Origin: Chrysaora quinquecirrha
Lineage: Eukaryota > Cnidaria > Scyphozoa > Semaeostomeae > Pelagiidae
NCBI GenBank assembly: GCA_014526335.1
Contig: JACTAT010000002.1
Coordinates: 7,616,048 to 7,680,047 of the forward strand
Reading direction: 5' to 3'
DNA: 64,000 nucleotides
In this document: one piece after another, positions 11,113 through 22,230 of the stretch
Layout: each line of letters opens with the position of its first letter
How positions within the stretch are numbered: the first letter of the stretch is position 1
The notes under the pieces: model-generated
Databases searched by the model: none
What the model was told of the DNA's origin: nothing
What the model saw: only the letters and a program-made list of their open reading frames with translations
Program-made: the position numbers and the translations under genes

Positions 11113-11727
11113 GGATGGATTAGAACGGAATTTTTCTTTGTTTGGATTTTGGCAGCCATTTTTACAAGACCGTTTGATTTTTTTGATTACTTTTGCCCAT
11201 ACTGCAGGTGTATATGTATCAAAATTTAAAAATCAAACGAGCCTTACTTTTAAGGCCCAGGGCAAATGAACTGAACATTTCACTGAACTGAACTGAACAT
11301 TTCAATGAACTCGCTGAACGTTTACAGCCTCTTTTTGGTATGGCTATTTTGCGCGAAATTCGAAATTGTTGATTGAAAAATGGCAGGTTGCCCCCAAGGC
11401 CCGATTATTGAACAGGTGATGTTTGGCTTAACTAGAGGCTTTCTGAATACTTCACCTTGTTTTTCAGTAGCTGGCACAATTCAATTTCTACCGCTTGCTA
11501 TGGTGCTGACTTTTAGGCCTCGTTTACCCAGCAGATATTTTTGGAAAATCAACGCCAGACCGACCTGTTTGCTAGTTTTATGAGGGTAGTCACTGGCAGA
11601 GGGTTTTTACGTCCTCGCTTGTTCTTAAAAGTCAATTAATTTTGAGATGGACCCACCATTTAACGTGATTACACGAACCACAGAGAGCGAGGTTTAGGGT
11701 TACACACTTTGTAATTTGTGCTTCTTA
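11113..11727. other. No gene recognised
   Basis: AT-rich sequence containing short direct repeats of CTGAACATTTCA-like motif near 11265-11310. Nothing coding that I recognise. Confidence 0.5.
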
Positions 11728-12170
11728 GGCCTAGGCAAACCATCAACCATTGTTGGTCCGACATTTGAAATTTTCTTGCGAAGCAAAATGTTTGACCGTT
11801 TGGCCACGTCCAAAAACATTACTCGTCCAACATATTTTGCGTGCGTCAAGCAAAAAATGTTTTTGAACTTTTTCAAAATCTTAACACACTAAATTTCATT
11901 TATTTTTGCTTGTCAAGCAACGTTTGAGCGTTTTACCGCGTTTACAATATTGCTTGTCAAACAGTTCTCTTGTTTTTCACAAACTGCAAAAACTTGCAAC
12001 ATTTCAGCACCTAGCAACATTTCTTAGCAACAAGGCCTTCTTGCTTGCCCATTAGCCTTTACTTTGTTTCAAAGTGTTGGACAACAATGTTTTTCGATGT
12101 GGCCAAGCGGTCAAACATTTGTTGTAAAGAAAATTTAAAATGTGGACCAGCAATGTTTGGTCGTTTGGCC
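11728..12170. mobile_element. Inverted-repeat element, about 443 bp
   Basis: The left arm (GGCCTAGGCAAACC..., then CATTGTTGGTCCGACATTTG) pairs with the right arm ending TGTTTGGTCGTTTGGCC. The pairing continues inward for about 100 bp, through TTTGACCGTTTGGCCAC and GTGGCCAAGCGGTCAAA. Non-coding, no clear target duplication. Confidence 0.65.
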
Positions 12171-12328
12171 AGGGTCTTAGCCTGGATCGAGCTGCAGACC
12201 CTTACGCACAAAGGGCACAAGTACTTACCTCTAAAAATGTACCCACTACATTACGCTGCCTTCTACCCCACTGGATCCCTAACCTACACAGTCCCTCTAA
12301 GTCATACATGCATGTTTTATCCTTGCAG

Positions 12329-12512
12329 ACTTTGTTTAGAAGACTTCTGCAACATTGTTCTAGAATCAAAGAACGATGAAGAAATCGGAAACTTTGAACT
12401 CATCTCTCGTACATTTGGAGTTTGAAACATTTCCAATCAAATGGAAATACTGTCTAAATATCTTGAGATCGAAAAACAAATCAGCTCTGGTCAATTAGAT
12501 GGACAAAATTAA
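12329..12512 (+). pseudogene. TFAP2-like: Decayed duplicate of the AP-2 C-terminal exon
   Basis: Copy of the exon at 5762-5942 with its acceptor (CCTTGCAG), intron edge and 3' flank; similarity runs from about 12300 to 12650. It encodes LCLEDFCNIVLESKNDEEIG and NFELISRTFGV, closer to the AP-2 family LISHGFG pattern than the first copy. It is cut by an in-frame TGA at 12423-12425. Similarity continues past that stop to a final TAA at 12510, so the nonsense change is decay after duplication. I prefer exon duplication to an alternative last exon, though a truncated alternative end cannot be excluded. Confidence 0.72.
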
Positions 12513-12650
12513 AGGAATTTTAAAAATCTTTTCCACACTATGTATTGAATTACGAAGATTTCACAAAATATATGCATAAAGTATCGTTCTTGAATCTTAT
12601 TGGTTAATGTTCATTCCTCTTTTTCATAAAAACAACACAGCTTCGATTTC

Positions 12651-13085
12651 AGCCTATTTGCTAAAGGGGGTATTATAATATACAAATACGCCTATTTTTG
12701 ATGAACAAATACGAAAATCAAATGTCCGATGAAATTGTGCCACGCAGTCATTTTACTCTGCGTGGGGCAAAAAGGATCCGAAAATCCTTTTTAAAAGGTA
12801 GTCTACGCCCGAAATACACCGTAGAATAACGGAAGAATACCTGCTCCGCTAAGAAACTAAGATACGATAATCCGTTTAATAAAACTAATGAATGCAAAAT
12901 CCGCTTCTTGTTGTCAACAAAATACACTAATCCGCCAGGGCTTTCATCCCCCCTTAGTAAGTTTTTTTTGCCTGTTTCTGACCGATATGCACAGGGTGCC
13001 CTGGATAGACCCTGACAAGTGTAAGACGAAAAAAAGATCTTTACCATGTTCAAAGAGCCTTCTGCTGTTGATTGTAATCTAAAAG
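12651..13085. other. No gene recognised
   Basis: Spacer between the AP-2 exon duplicate and the purine tract. No coding similarity. A stretch near 12975-13045 weakly resembles 16540-16590 (CTGTTTCTGAC ... AGACGAAAAAA), both bordering F-box unit 1. Confidence 0.35.
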
Positions 13086-14275
13086 TAATAAGAAAGGACG
13101 AAATGATGTAAAAAAAAATCAAGTAAAAGAACACTAAAAGAGAAGGAAGGAAGAAAACGAAGAAGGAAAGAAGACAAGAGAGTCAATAAACGAGTTAAAA
13201 GGAGTGAAGAAAGAGGATAATAAAAAAAGAAGAAAGGAAAAAAGAAAAAGAAGTTAAGGAACACAAGAAGAAAAGAAGTAAGAAAAAGAAGAAGGACAAA
13301 GACAAGAGAATAACTAGACAAAGTCAAAAGGAGCAAAGAAAGAGGAGCATAAAAAAAGAAGAAAGGAAAAAAGAAAAAGAAGTTAAGGAACACAAGAAGA
13401 AGAGAAGTAAGAAAAAGAGGAAGGACAAAGACAAGAGAATAACTAGACGAAGTCAAAAGGAGCAAAGAAAGAGGAGCATAACAAACAGAAGGAAGAAGAA
13501 AAAGACATAAAGGAACTGGAGAAGAAGATAAGTAAAAAAAAGAAGAAGGAACGAGGACAAGAGAATTACTAGACGAAGTCAAAAGGAGCAAAGAAAGAGG
13601 AGCATAACAAAACAGAAGGAAGAAGAAAAAAACGTTAAGGAACTGGAGAAGAAGATAAGTAAAACAAAGAAGAAGGAACGAGGACAAGAGAATTACTAGA
13701 CGAAGTTAAAAGAAGGAAAGGAAGAGGAGCATAAGAAACAGAAGAAAGGAAGAAGGAACACGAGAATAAGAGAAGTAACAAAAAGAAGAAGGACAAAGAC
13801 AAGAGAATAACTAGACGAAATCAAAAGGAGCAAAGAGGAGCATAAGAAAACAGAAGAAAGGAAGAAAAAGGACGTAAAAGAACACGAGAATAAGAGAACT
13901 AACAAAAAGAAGAAGGAACAAAGAAAAGAGAATAACTAGATGAAGTCAAAAGGAGGAAAGGAAGAGGAGCAAAACAAAACAAAGCAAGAAAGAAGAAAAA
14001 ACATAACGGAACTCGAGAAGAAGAGAAGCAACATAAAGAAGAAGAAACGTGGAACTAAATGAATAGACAAAGTTAAGAAGGAGCATAGGATGAGGAGCAA
14101 AAAAAAAACAGAATAAAGGAAGAAAAAGAGATGTAAAGCAAAACGAGGATAAGTGGAAAAAAAGAAAAGTAGCAGGAAAAAAATTAGTAGACAAAGAAAG
14201 CAAAGAAAGAGGCGCATAAGTAAGGAGAAACAGGAAGACAGCAAAAGAAGATGAAGAAGAATAAGCAGAATCGAT
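13086..14275 (-). repeat. Polypyrimidine tract downstream of F-box copy 1
   Basis: About 1.2 kb almost entirely purine on plus, hence pyrimidine on the F-box coding strand. It is built from irregular repeats of roughly 120 bp (AAGAAGGACAAAGACAAGAG, GGAGCAAAGAAAGAGGAGCATAA-type blocks). It lies downstream of the F-box stop codon, as at copies 2 to 5. Very long open frames here reflect composition and are not genes. Confidence 0.85.
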
Positions 14276-14643
14276 GTTTAGTAAGATCTGATATTGAGCC
14301 CAAAACTGGCCAAGAAAGGTTATAAAGTCTGTCATAAATGAAGTATGTGAAAATAAACAATAAGAAATAGAAAATCCGTGCAAATTAATAAAAATCTGCA
14401 AAAGTACATACATAAAATTCAGAAAACAGATTGTGTTGAACCATTCTTATAAAGTCAAACTTGTGAATGACTTAGATACAATTGATATCGTATATCAATT
14501 AATTTTGAATTAACTGTGAATAGCAAAAATAAAAAAATAATAATGGCTGTAAAACATACTTCACAATTTATAAACATGCAATTCCTTGCATTTGAAACAA
14601 TATTAGCAAATTGGTTTGAAAAACATATCAAGATGCCATTTTA

Positions 14644-16371
14644 CTACAGTTTGAAATATTTCAGAAAGCGTCTAAATTCCATTTTGCATTTTGGCATGGA
14701 CTTTATTAATGTTCTCTGCATTTCATTAGGCAACACATGCAACACACGGAATTTAAGGTAATATAAATTTGCATGCTTTGAGATCAAAATTTGTGTCAAT
14801 TTTTCCATATGTTCCGTCCAAATATTTTCAGGTACAGCAAAATCATTTCTTGGCCTATCAGGTCCAAAGAGTGTTAAACGTGTAATGTTTGCTTTTAAGC
14901 ATTTGAGCAAAGGACACTTTCTCAGCATTTTCATGAATGCTTCCATAGTTGCTTTGTAATCTTCAACTGACAAAACCTCAAAGTGAAATATTAAGGATCT
15001 GAGGCATCCTCCTTTCTCTTCAATCAATGCAAACATTTCTTCATTCCATGTCTGATGAGGTTGTTCATAACCGTTCACAACAGCAAAAAATATCTGCAGT
15101 TCTGTGAATTGATGCATATGTTTTCCCAAAAAGGTCATTAATGCATAGCTAGCATACTGATAAAAGAAAATGGTAACTTTCTTTAATTTCTCTAAACCAG
15201 ACAATGCTATCAAAGCTGAATCTGAGAGCCATTCATCACAAAAATTATCCGCTATTGTTAAATTTTTTATATTTGGGCAGTTTTCCACAATGCATTTTGC
15301 GATATTTGTGTTCATAAAGCAATGGATATGAACCAGCTGAGGACCATAATGTTTAAAAATCTTGATATATGACTTTTCATCAAGAACAGGAGAAGCATAA
15401 TGATCAATATATTTACTAAGATAGAGGTCAGAATCAATGTGGGTAATATGAGGGCAGTGTTCAATAAGCAAATCAGCATCAGCATCCGAGAACACACCAT
15501 TCAGACCTCTTGTGTTTAGACTGTTAATGTTGATTTTCCGTAGATTTGAGAAGGCCCCTAACCTAAAGTGATTTGTCAATAACAGCATGAATGATGGGTC
15601 CCAAAATATTTCTTTACCATAATATAAATTTACATACATATTTGGTTTGAAATTTAGTTCTTTGATTTTAGAATTTGCAAACATCTTTTTAAACACTGAC
15701 TCCGCACTTTTTAACTCAAGGGCTTTGTCAATAATTCCATCGGGTAGTTTAAAATAACCAAAACAACCAGCTGTCGTGGACAGGAATTCTATTGACTTTA
15801 AATTTGGAAAACATGTTTTCTTGTCATGAAAGGCATCTGCCATTTCTTTAAATGAAAGAAAATCACTTTTTATTCCAATATTGATTTTTTCAAGTGACTT
15901 TTCATGCCTAATTATTGCTTGTGTTATGGAATGTGATGGTTGTGGAATAACCCTCCATTTAAAATTTTCCAGATCAAAACCTTCATCCTGGGTAGCTTCC
16001 TCTGGATCATGACTCACAACAAGAGTTTTCAATGCCTTTTGACTTGACAGCAATATTTCGAAAACAGTTTCAGGAATTTCATTATAATATTCAAAAGACA
16101 AATGCTCTATTTCGTCTGTGCAATCTGCAAGCTCCCAAGCAAATTTCTCAAAATCATTTTCTCTAATTTTTTTATCTTCCTCATAATATTTCTGCCATGA
16201 TCCACCATAAGGTGAACTTGCATCGATCTTGACTGTTTTTAAAAAGTTTGAAGCAACTTCTTTCCAATATGAGCAAACTTTGGATATGTTGATGATATCC
16301 AATACAGGTAAAAACCCGAAAATTCGACTCAAAACAGGATAAGGAAATTGAAACAAAGTCATGTCAGCCAT
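14644..16371 (-). CDS. F-box / leucine-rich-repeat protein, copy 1
   Basis: Single-exon gene of 575 residues. Residues about 8-45 (FPYPVLSRIFGFLPVLDIIN, then KVCSYWKEVA) are a clear F-box, the motif that docks on Skp1 in SCF ubiquitin ligases. The rest holds irregular leucine-rich repeats, for example FPNLKSIEFL, FSNLRKININSL, CPNIKNLTIADN, LEKLKKVTIFF and CPLLKCLKANI. I therefore infer a substrate adaptor of unknown target. The start chosen is the ATG of MADMTLFQ, which sits in a strong context (AAGAATGG) and is shared by all copies. An in-frame ATG four codons upstream is not conserved. Copy 1 shares LTLFGPDRP with copy 3, but its C-terminus (KHANLYYLKF, FLKYFKL) with copy 4, suggesting gene conversion. 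The upstream leader has an overlapping uORF. Confidence 0.88.
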   Translation of the reverse strand: MADMTLFQFPYPVLSRIFGFLPVLDIINISKVCSYWKEVASNFLKTVKIDASSPYGGSWQKYYEEDKKIRENDFEKFAWELADCTDEIEHLSFEYYNEIPETVFEILLSSQKALKTLVVSHDPEEATQDEGFDLENFKWRVIPQPSHSITQAIIRHEKSLEKINIGIKSDFLSFKEMADAFHDKKTCFPNLKSIEFLSTTAGCFGYFKLPDGIIDKALELKSAESVFKKMFANSKIKELNFKPNMYVNLYYGKEIFWDPSFMLLLTNHFRLGAFSNLRKININSLNTRGLNGVFSDADADLLIEHCPHITHIDSDLYLSKYIDHYASPVLDEKSYIKIFKHYGPQLVHIHCFMNTNIAKCIVENCPNIKNLTIADNFCDEWLSDSALIALSGLEKLKKVTIFFYQYASYALMTFLGKHMHQFTELQIFFAVVNGYEQPHQTWNEEMFALIEEKGGCLRSLIFHFEVLSVEDYKATMEAFMKMLRKCPLLKCLKANITRLTLFGPDRPRNDFAVPENIWTEHMEKLTQILISKHANLYYLKFRVLHVLPNEMQRTLIKSMPKCKMEFRRFLKYFKL

Positions 16372-16408
16372 TCTTGATAACACTCTGGTGCTTCCGTGAG
16401 TGAACCAT
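16364..16408 (-). promoter_or_regulatory. Overlapping 14-codon uORF at F-box copy 1
   Basis: An ATG 37 bases upstream of the main start opens a 14-codon frame that ends at a TGA overlapping the main ATG region (ATGGCTGA). The same arrangement is present at copies 3 (44773-44817) and 4 (56160-56204). It is lost at copy 5 (ATG to AAG) and split by the hAT insertion at copy 2. A role in dampening translation is inference. Confidence 0.45.
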
Positions 16409-16797
16409 TGACTTGGACTGAGTTGTGCCAGCTCCGGGTTCGGATTCGATGCGGGATTGGGTTTCAGTTTTTCGTTCTTTCTGATTGGTGCATTTCGAGT
16501 CGCATCTGGGTATAAATTCCGCCTTAGTCTATCGTGTCAGTCTGTTTCTGACGTTCATACTCTGAGGAGTGTCAGACGAAAAAAGCTTTTAAGTATGCCC
16601 GAAAATGATTCCGCTATTCATCGCAATTTTCTTTTTAACTTCACTGCACTGTGCATTGCGCAGTGAAGTTAAAAAGACAATGTAAAAGCTTTTCCCAGTG
16701 CTGATGCGCTCTTCTAGCTCTTCAATGAAGTTGCATGCAGAGCAAAGATACAAACTTTATGCATTGAGGATTTGTTTCTTTTCATCATAACAACGAA
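16409..16797. other. F-box copy 1 leader and fused repeat fragments
   Basis: About 16409-16470 matches the leader of other F-box copies, with a one-base deletion that breaks any coding extension. At 16628-16675 a 17-bp-arm hairpin (CTTTTTAACTTCACTGC and complement) joins a fragment (about 16640-16721) matching the non-LTR remnant at 39719-39785. From 16722 the sequence matches 40903-41043, the flank of the integrase-like remnant. Confidence 0.5.
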
Positions 16798-17187
16798 CTA
16801 CACAATTGAAATGCAGGTAAATGTCTTTTTGAATCTTCGCATTATGCAATCTGCGTGACAGCAGCAAGAATGTACTTCGTTCAGAGGATCAAGGAGTCCA
16901 TGGTATTCCAAAGTTTCAAAGATAGTGCCATAGTGTGCTAAGACACCTTCATATACATCTCTATGAAGTTGCTCCTCTCGTTGGTTATAAACTGAACTAC
17001 CAGTAATCATACTACCCCTATTGTCTCCCCTGTGCTCTAGCACAAATCGCGCAATTTAGAGGTTTTCCAAGCCGTGGTCACTCCTCACCCGTGACGGTAT
17101 TCCAAACCGTGCGATTGCATCTTGAAATAGCATGAAAACTGTATCAATTCTGTTGTTGTCAGCACAGTAGAGATACAATACCAAACG
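16798..17187 (-). pseudogene. Integrase-core protein, C-terminal part (split gene)
   Basis: Downstream half of an integrase-core (DDE-type) protein of a family common in invertebrate and fish genomes. Read on minus from 17187 it continues in frame from the half at 24434-25250 across one copy of the ACCAAACG duplication: VLYLYCADNN, then GIPSRVRSDHGLEN, then an in-frame stop at 17056-17058, then FVLEHRGDNRGSMITG and a degraded QREEQLHRDVYEGVLAHYG, where the family has a conserved NQRIERLWRDV block. The SDHG block is the region of the second catalytic aspartate. It is disabled by the stop and by the 7.2-kb insertion. Confidence 0.75.
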
Positions 17188-18017
17188 CAGGGGTGGCGCT
17201 AGGCTTTGCCCGATTAGGGGGCTAGTCTCCCCGAAGAGGAGGCTTAAAACGTAAAAATATATTTATATCTATGCTTGAATAGATTCTTTATCTTCATGTC
17301 GTGTTGGTCTTTATTGGTTCACGACGGTGCATAGCTTGCCGATAAGTTGGCCGAAGGCCGATCCAGCGAACGCCAAAGGGGTGTAGCCCCAGCGGGGAAT
17401 ATGGGAAACTACCCAAGAAAAATTTTGATACTGGATGCTCAGAGATGCGATTTCCGAGCATCTGGGAGATAATTTCCTAATAAAATCCCTCATTGTCGCA
17501 CACGAAATGCTAGACAATAAACGTAGTGCAACTGTCAGAGTGTCGAATTGAAGTCAATTTTGGCGTTTCCATAAATTGATAATTGCCGATTTTTTGGTCG
17601 GTTGTCAAAAAATGGGGGGGGGGGGGGAGGGCGGTTGCGCCCCCCTCGAGCTACCTCTTAATCCGTCCCTTCCTTTCAATGTGGATCTAAACTCTTAAAG
17701 CGTTTTTCATTTCTGTTTGCAAGTGATTCTTTGGAAGCATCGAACTGAAATTTTTCTCGCATTCAGCTGACGAGACTAGTAGCGTGCACGCAATCAGCGT
17801 TAAACGCTCTAGCTCATAAAATACACTTTTTATATTTACATTATAGCGCTATATAGCTTTAAAGCTCTGATAAGGATGACGGGGCTCCTTTTTCCTTCTT
17901 TTTGTATTAGTATTTTCTGGTCAAGAAGGTTGAGAGATCGATGTTGGTCTGAGCGATGTTAGCTTTTTCTTGCATTATAGTTACTATATTCTTAGTGCCG
18001 AATCTCCTCTTAGGTTC

Positions 18018-18799
18018 TGTAATCTGGTTGTTTAGCTGGCCGAGCGATATAGCCGATAAACAATAACAAAATACAAGACAAGAAATGACGATGAGAGAGA
18101 TACCAATATTTCCAGAGCTGTTTCGATTCCAATGTTCATAAACATCAAAGTACAAGGTTAAGTAAACGACAGAACAACATGTTAAATGCCACCTTTCTCA
18201 AGTGCAGCACAAACAGTTAAACAACACTCAGGCTCCCATGTCCTGAAAAACGATGACTAACTACATTAGTCACAAAATACACAATAAACAGCAACAGCAC
18301 CTCGGCAAGATCTTTCTCAAGTACCTTGCCTCGGTCTATAACCTAGACTCCTCAGTCCATTCTGCTACATCTTGTCTGTCTGAATCCACACTCTCTCCCT
18401 AAACGCTCTAAACTCTCTCTCTCTCTCTGATCTCTCTCTAAATTACAGTTAAAATACAACCTAAATATATACGGATAAATTACTGACTAAGCATGACAGA
18501 ACAATCTAGAAAAGTTACAAACAAATATGCAATGTTACCTAAAATACATGAAAGTAATGATGACAGTGCATTAGCGAACAAAAGCAAGTAATACGTGATA
18601 ACAATGGGAACAATAGAACGGAATGCTGACTAACTATGCATGACGCAACTAAGATACCTAGAAAATGCGATTACGTAATGATCTAAATACAAAGTAAATC
18701 TAACAAAAAACCTAGAGATAATTCTAGAAAATACGAGAAAAATGGAAATAGAAATACATTTTAAAGAAACATATAGTCCTAAAAAGTAGCTGTATTACA
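18018..18799 (-). repeat. LTR 1 of nested Gypsy-type array
   Basis: A 782-bp LTR with ends TGTAATCTGG and GTATTACA (TG..CA with a TGTAAT/ATTACA inverted repeat). Immediately right, read on minus, is a polypurine tract (GATGGGGAGGTA), so the element runs on minus and this is its 3' LTR. It contains an intact version (CCGAGCGATATAGCC) of the site into which the 19418-21230 element inserted in LTR 2. A GGTTC at 18013-18017 is the outer target duplication. Confidence 0.85.
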
Positions 18800-19384
18800 T
18801 ACCTCCCCATCAAAAAAAGGAATCGTCCTCGATTCTAAGGTGTACGAACGAATATAACTACAGTAAACGATAATCCGGTAAATAAGCATTTTAAGGGTCC
18901 AATACGACGATTTCTAAATTTTACGACAAGTCCAATTAAATAAAGCTCAAGCATCTTACCAAGAAAAAGGAACATTGATACATCATGATGAATTCAGCAA
19001 GGTTTTCAGGGTGTTCGAAATCTTTAATCACAGAATGACAAGTTATCGTCGCCTTCCTATTCAGAATCCATGCTCTCTTGCAAAAATGTAAACAAATAAG
19101 CAGCATATGAAGGGTGTTCGTCGTCTTAAAGCGTCGCCAAGATATACGTCGCCTTCGCATACAAATCTGATCGAATTTCAATGTCAGAGCAGTGTAAAAT
19201 GTACTTTACCATAAAACTTGCTTGAGTAATCGTCCTTCTGTATCTTTGTAAAACTTGATTTCATCAGTGGCGTTTCCTTGGGATCGTGACCTGTTTCCAG
19301 TGCCATAAGCCATAATGTAAAATTCTGTGTCTTTCATACCTCAGCTATCCATATATGGCTTTTAATCCCACACCTGTCACCAAA
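18800..19384 (-). mobile_element. Internal region of non-autonomous LTR element
   Basis: Only 585 bp between LTRs, with no gag or pol. On minus it starts with a primer-binding-site-like TGGTGACAGGTGTGGGA (19366-19382), two bases after the LTR, and ends with the GGGGAGG polypurine tract. This is the structure of a short non-autonomous LTR element mobilised by a Gypsy-type relative. Confidence 0.78.
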
Positions 19385-21986
19385 TGTAATCTGGTTGTTT
19401 GTCTGGCCGAGCAGTATCACCCCATGTAATGTCTGTGCAGTACGGTGGGGGATGTGCAGTACGGTGGCGGATGTTCAGTACGGTGGGGGGATACCATGAT
19501 TGCTGTGGGGAGGCATCTTGCAGTACGGTGGGGGATGTTCAGTACGGTGGGGGGATACCATGATTGCCGTGGCGGATATTCAGTACGGTGGGGGGATACC
19601 ATGATGACTGTGGGGATACCATGATTGCCGTGGGGAGGCATCATGATTGCCGTGGCGGATATTCAGTACGGTGGGGGATACCATGATGACTGTGGGGGAT
19701 ACCATGATTGCCGTGGGAGGCATCTTGGAGTACGGTGGCGGATGTTCAGTACGGTGGGGATACCATGATTGCCGTGACGGATATTCAGTACGGTGGGGGA
19801 TACCATGATGCCTGTGGGGGATACCAAGATTGCCGTGGGGAGGCATCATGATTGCCGTGGCGGATATTCAGTACGGTGGGGGGATATCTCTGAGTACGGT
19901 GGGGGATGTTCAGTACGGTGGGGGTAAAATATGATCTTATCAACTAAATCATCGTAAATCAGGGACGGGGGCTTAATATTTCTGCTTCAGCAACAATCGT
20001 CGAGCCTTTCTCCATTTGTTCACAGAACACCAACTAACAAAATAATTTAACAACTGCAAGTAAAAGATCACTTTCAATTGATTCTAAAAATGGAATCTTT
20101 TTGTTCAAAATATGCGTAAATTTGACGAATATATTCTAAATGGGACTCAGTCAGTTTCCTCCAATGGCATTTTGTTAAAATCTTGTAAGACGAATATTAC
20201 AAGTATTTGCAGCTTATACATGCACCCCACAATGTAAAGCTCTTCAAAGAAAACAAATTGTGTGATTGTCATTAGAGCCACTATTGGAGAGGTTGCGTTA
20301 CACAAACGTCTTTGTTACCGAGGTACGCGATCTTGTTCGTTTTGAAGTTTTCTAAAGCTTGCCAGCAAATAATCGTTAAAATTGCATTTACCACATCAAA
20401 ATTATGCATGAAATGCTGTACTTTAATCAGTTAAAGCATCTCTTGTGCATACTAGCCTTTTTATTTGAAATTTTGATCTATTCGTCAATCTGCAAAGTAG
20501 CCCTTTAGCACTTTGCTAATAGAAAAATGAAACAAGAAAGTTTGAGTATCGAAATCAACCAAAATTTAAGAAACGAAGTACTTGTATCCCACTTGGATCC
20601 CACCGAGCTTCGAGAAGCTAAGATTAACGCTTGAAATGGAGAACGGCTCGACGACTGTTGCTGAAGCAGAAATATTAAGCCCCCGTCCCTGATTTACGAT
20701 GATTTAGTTGATAAGATCATATTTTACCCCCACCGTACTGAACATCCCCCACCGTACTCAGAGATATCCCCCCACCGTACTGAATATCCGCCACGGCAAT
20801 CATGATGCCTCCCCACGGCAATCTTGGTATCCCCCCACAGGCATCATGGTATCCCCCACCGTACTGAATATCCGCCACGGCAATCATGGTATCCCCACCG
20901 TACTGAACATCCGCCACCGTACTCCAAGATGCCTCCCCACGGCAATCATGGTATCCCCACAGTCATCATGGTATCCCCCACCGTACTGAATATCCGCCAC
21001 GGCAATCATGATGCCTCCCACGGCAATCATGGTATCCCCACAGTCATCATGGTATCCCCCACCGTACTGAATATCCGCCACGGCAATCATGGTATCCCCA
21101 CCGTACTGAACATCCCCCACCGTACTGCAAGACGCCTCCCCACAGCAATCATGGTATCCCCCCACCGTACTGAACATCCGCCACCGTACTGCACATCCCC
21201 CACCGTACTGCACAGACATTACATGGGGTGAGTATAGCCGATAAACAATAACAAAATACAAGACAAGAAATGACGATGAGAGAGATACCAATATTTCCAG
21301 AGCTGTTTCGATTCCAATGTTCATAAACATCAAAGTACAAGGTTAAGTAAACGACAGAACAACATGTTAAATGCCACCTTTCTCAAGTGCAGCACAAACA
21401 GTTAAACAACACTCAGGCTCCCATGTCCTGAAAAACGATGACTAACTACATTAGTCACAAAATACACAATAAACAGCAACAGCACCTCGGCAAGATCTTT
21501 CTCAAGTACCTTGCCTCGGTCTACTTAACCTAGACTCCTCAGTCCATTCTGCTACATCTTGTCTGTCTGAATCCACACTCTCTCCCTAAACGCTCTAAAC
21601 TCTCTCTCTCTCTCTGATCTCTCTCTAAATTACAGTTAAAATACAACCTAAATATATACGGATAAATTACTGACTAAGCATGACAGAACAATCTAGAAAA
21701 GTTACAAACAAATATGCAATGTTACCTAAAATACATGAAAGTAATGATGACAGTGCATTAGCGAACAAAAGCAAGTAATACGTGATAACAATGGGAACAA
21801 TAGAACGGAATGCTGACTAACTATGCATGACGCAACTAAGATACCTAGAAAATGCGATTACGTAATGATCTAAATACAAAGTAAATCTAACAAAAAACCT
21901 AGAGATAATTCTAGAAAATACGAGAAAAATGGAAATAGAAATACATTTTAAAGAAACATATAGTCCTAAAAAGTAGCTGTATTACA
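19385..21986 (-). repeat. LTR 2, interrupted by minisatellite-arm element
   Basis: The LTR resumes after the insertion: 19385-19417 plus 21231-21986. AGTAT flanks the insertion at 19413-19417 and 21231-21235. Removing the insert gives about 784 bp, matching LTR 1. It is followed at 21987 by the same polypurine tract, so the array reads LTR-internal-LTR-internal-LTR. Confidence 0.85.
19418..21230. mobile_element. Inverted-repeat element with minisatellite arms, copy A
   Basis: 1813 bp. It begins CACCCCATGTAATGTCTGTG and ends with the reverse complement, flanked by 5-bp AGTAT duplications. Each arm is about 585 bp, nearly identical, and is mostly a tandem array of short units built around CAGTACGGTGG, GGGGATACCATGAT and TGCCGTGGCGGATATT. 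The innermost about 80 bp of each arm is unique. The central about 640 bp (20002-20643) is unrelated single-copy AT-rich DNA with no coding capacity. Open frames in the arms are artefacts of the repeat. The superfamily is not assignable; a CAC start with 5-bp duplication recalls Transib, but weakly. Confidence 0.88.
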
Positions 21987-22230
21987 TACCTCCCCATCAA
22001 AAAAAGGAATCGTCCTCGATTCTAAGGTGTACGAACGAATATAACTACAGTAAACGATAATCCGGTAAATAAGCATTTTAAGGGTCCAATACGACGATTT
22101 CTAAATTTTACGACAAGTCCAATTAAATAAAGCTCAAGCATCTTACCAAGAAAAGGAACATTGATACATCATGATGAATTCAGCAAGGTTTTCAGGGTGT
22201 TCGAAATCTTTAATCACAGAATAAAACTTG
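21987..22230 (-). mobile_element. Truncated second internal region of the LTR array
   Basis: Matches 18800-19035, then jumps by a deletion (about 175 bp) to ATAAAACTTG, which matches 19211-19220. It stops abruptly at the second minisatellite-arm element. The polypurine tract is retained next to LTR 2. Confidence 0.75.

Noticed and set aside
12045..12425. 126-codon ORF ending at the AP-2 exon duplicate
   Set aside because: Only the part after 12329 has similarity; upstream is MITE arm and intron-like sequence joined by chance.
13079..14413. Several long open frames rich in F, S and L in this and the other pyrimidine/purine tracts
   Set aside because: They result from the lack of stop codons in pure pyrimidine sequence, occur in several frames at once, and differ among copies.
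20725..21230. Possible CRISPR-like array from regularly repeated short units
   Set aside because: No unique spacers of constant length, the units vary, and the array is an inverted partner of 19418-19925 in a eukaryotic transposon.
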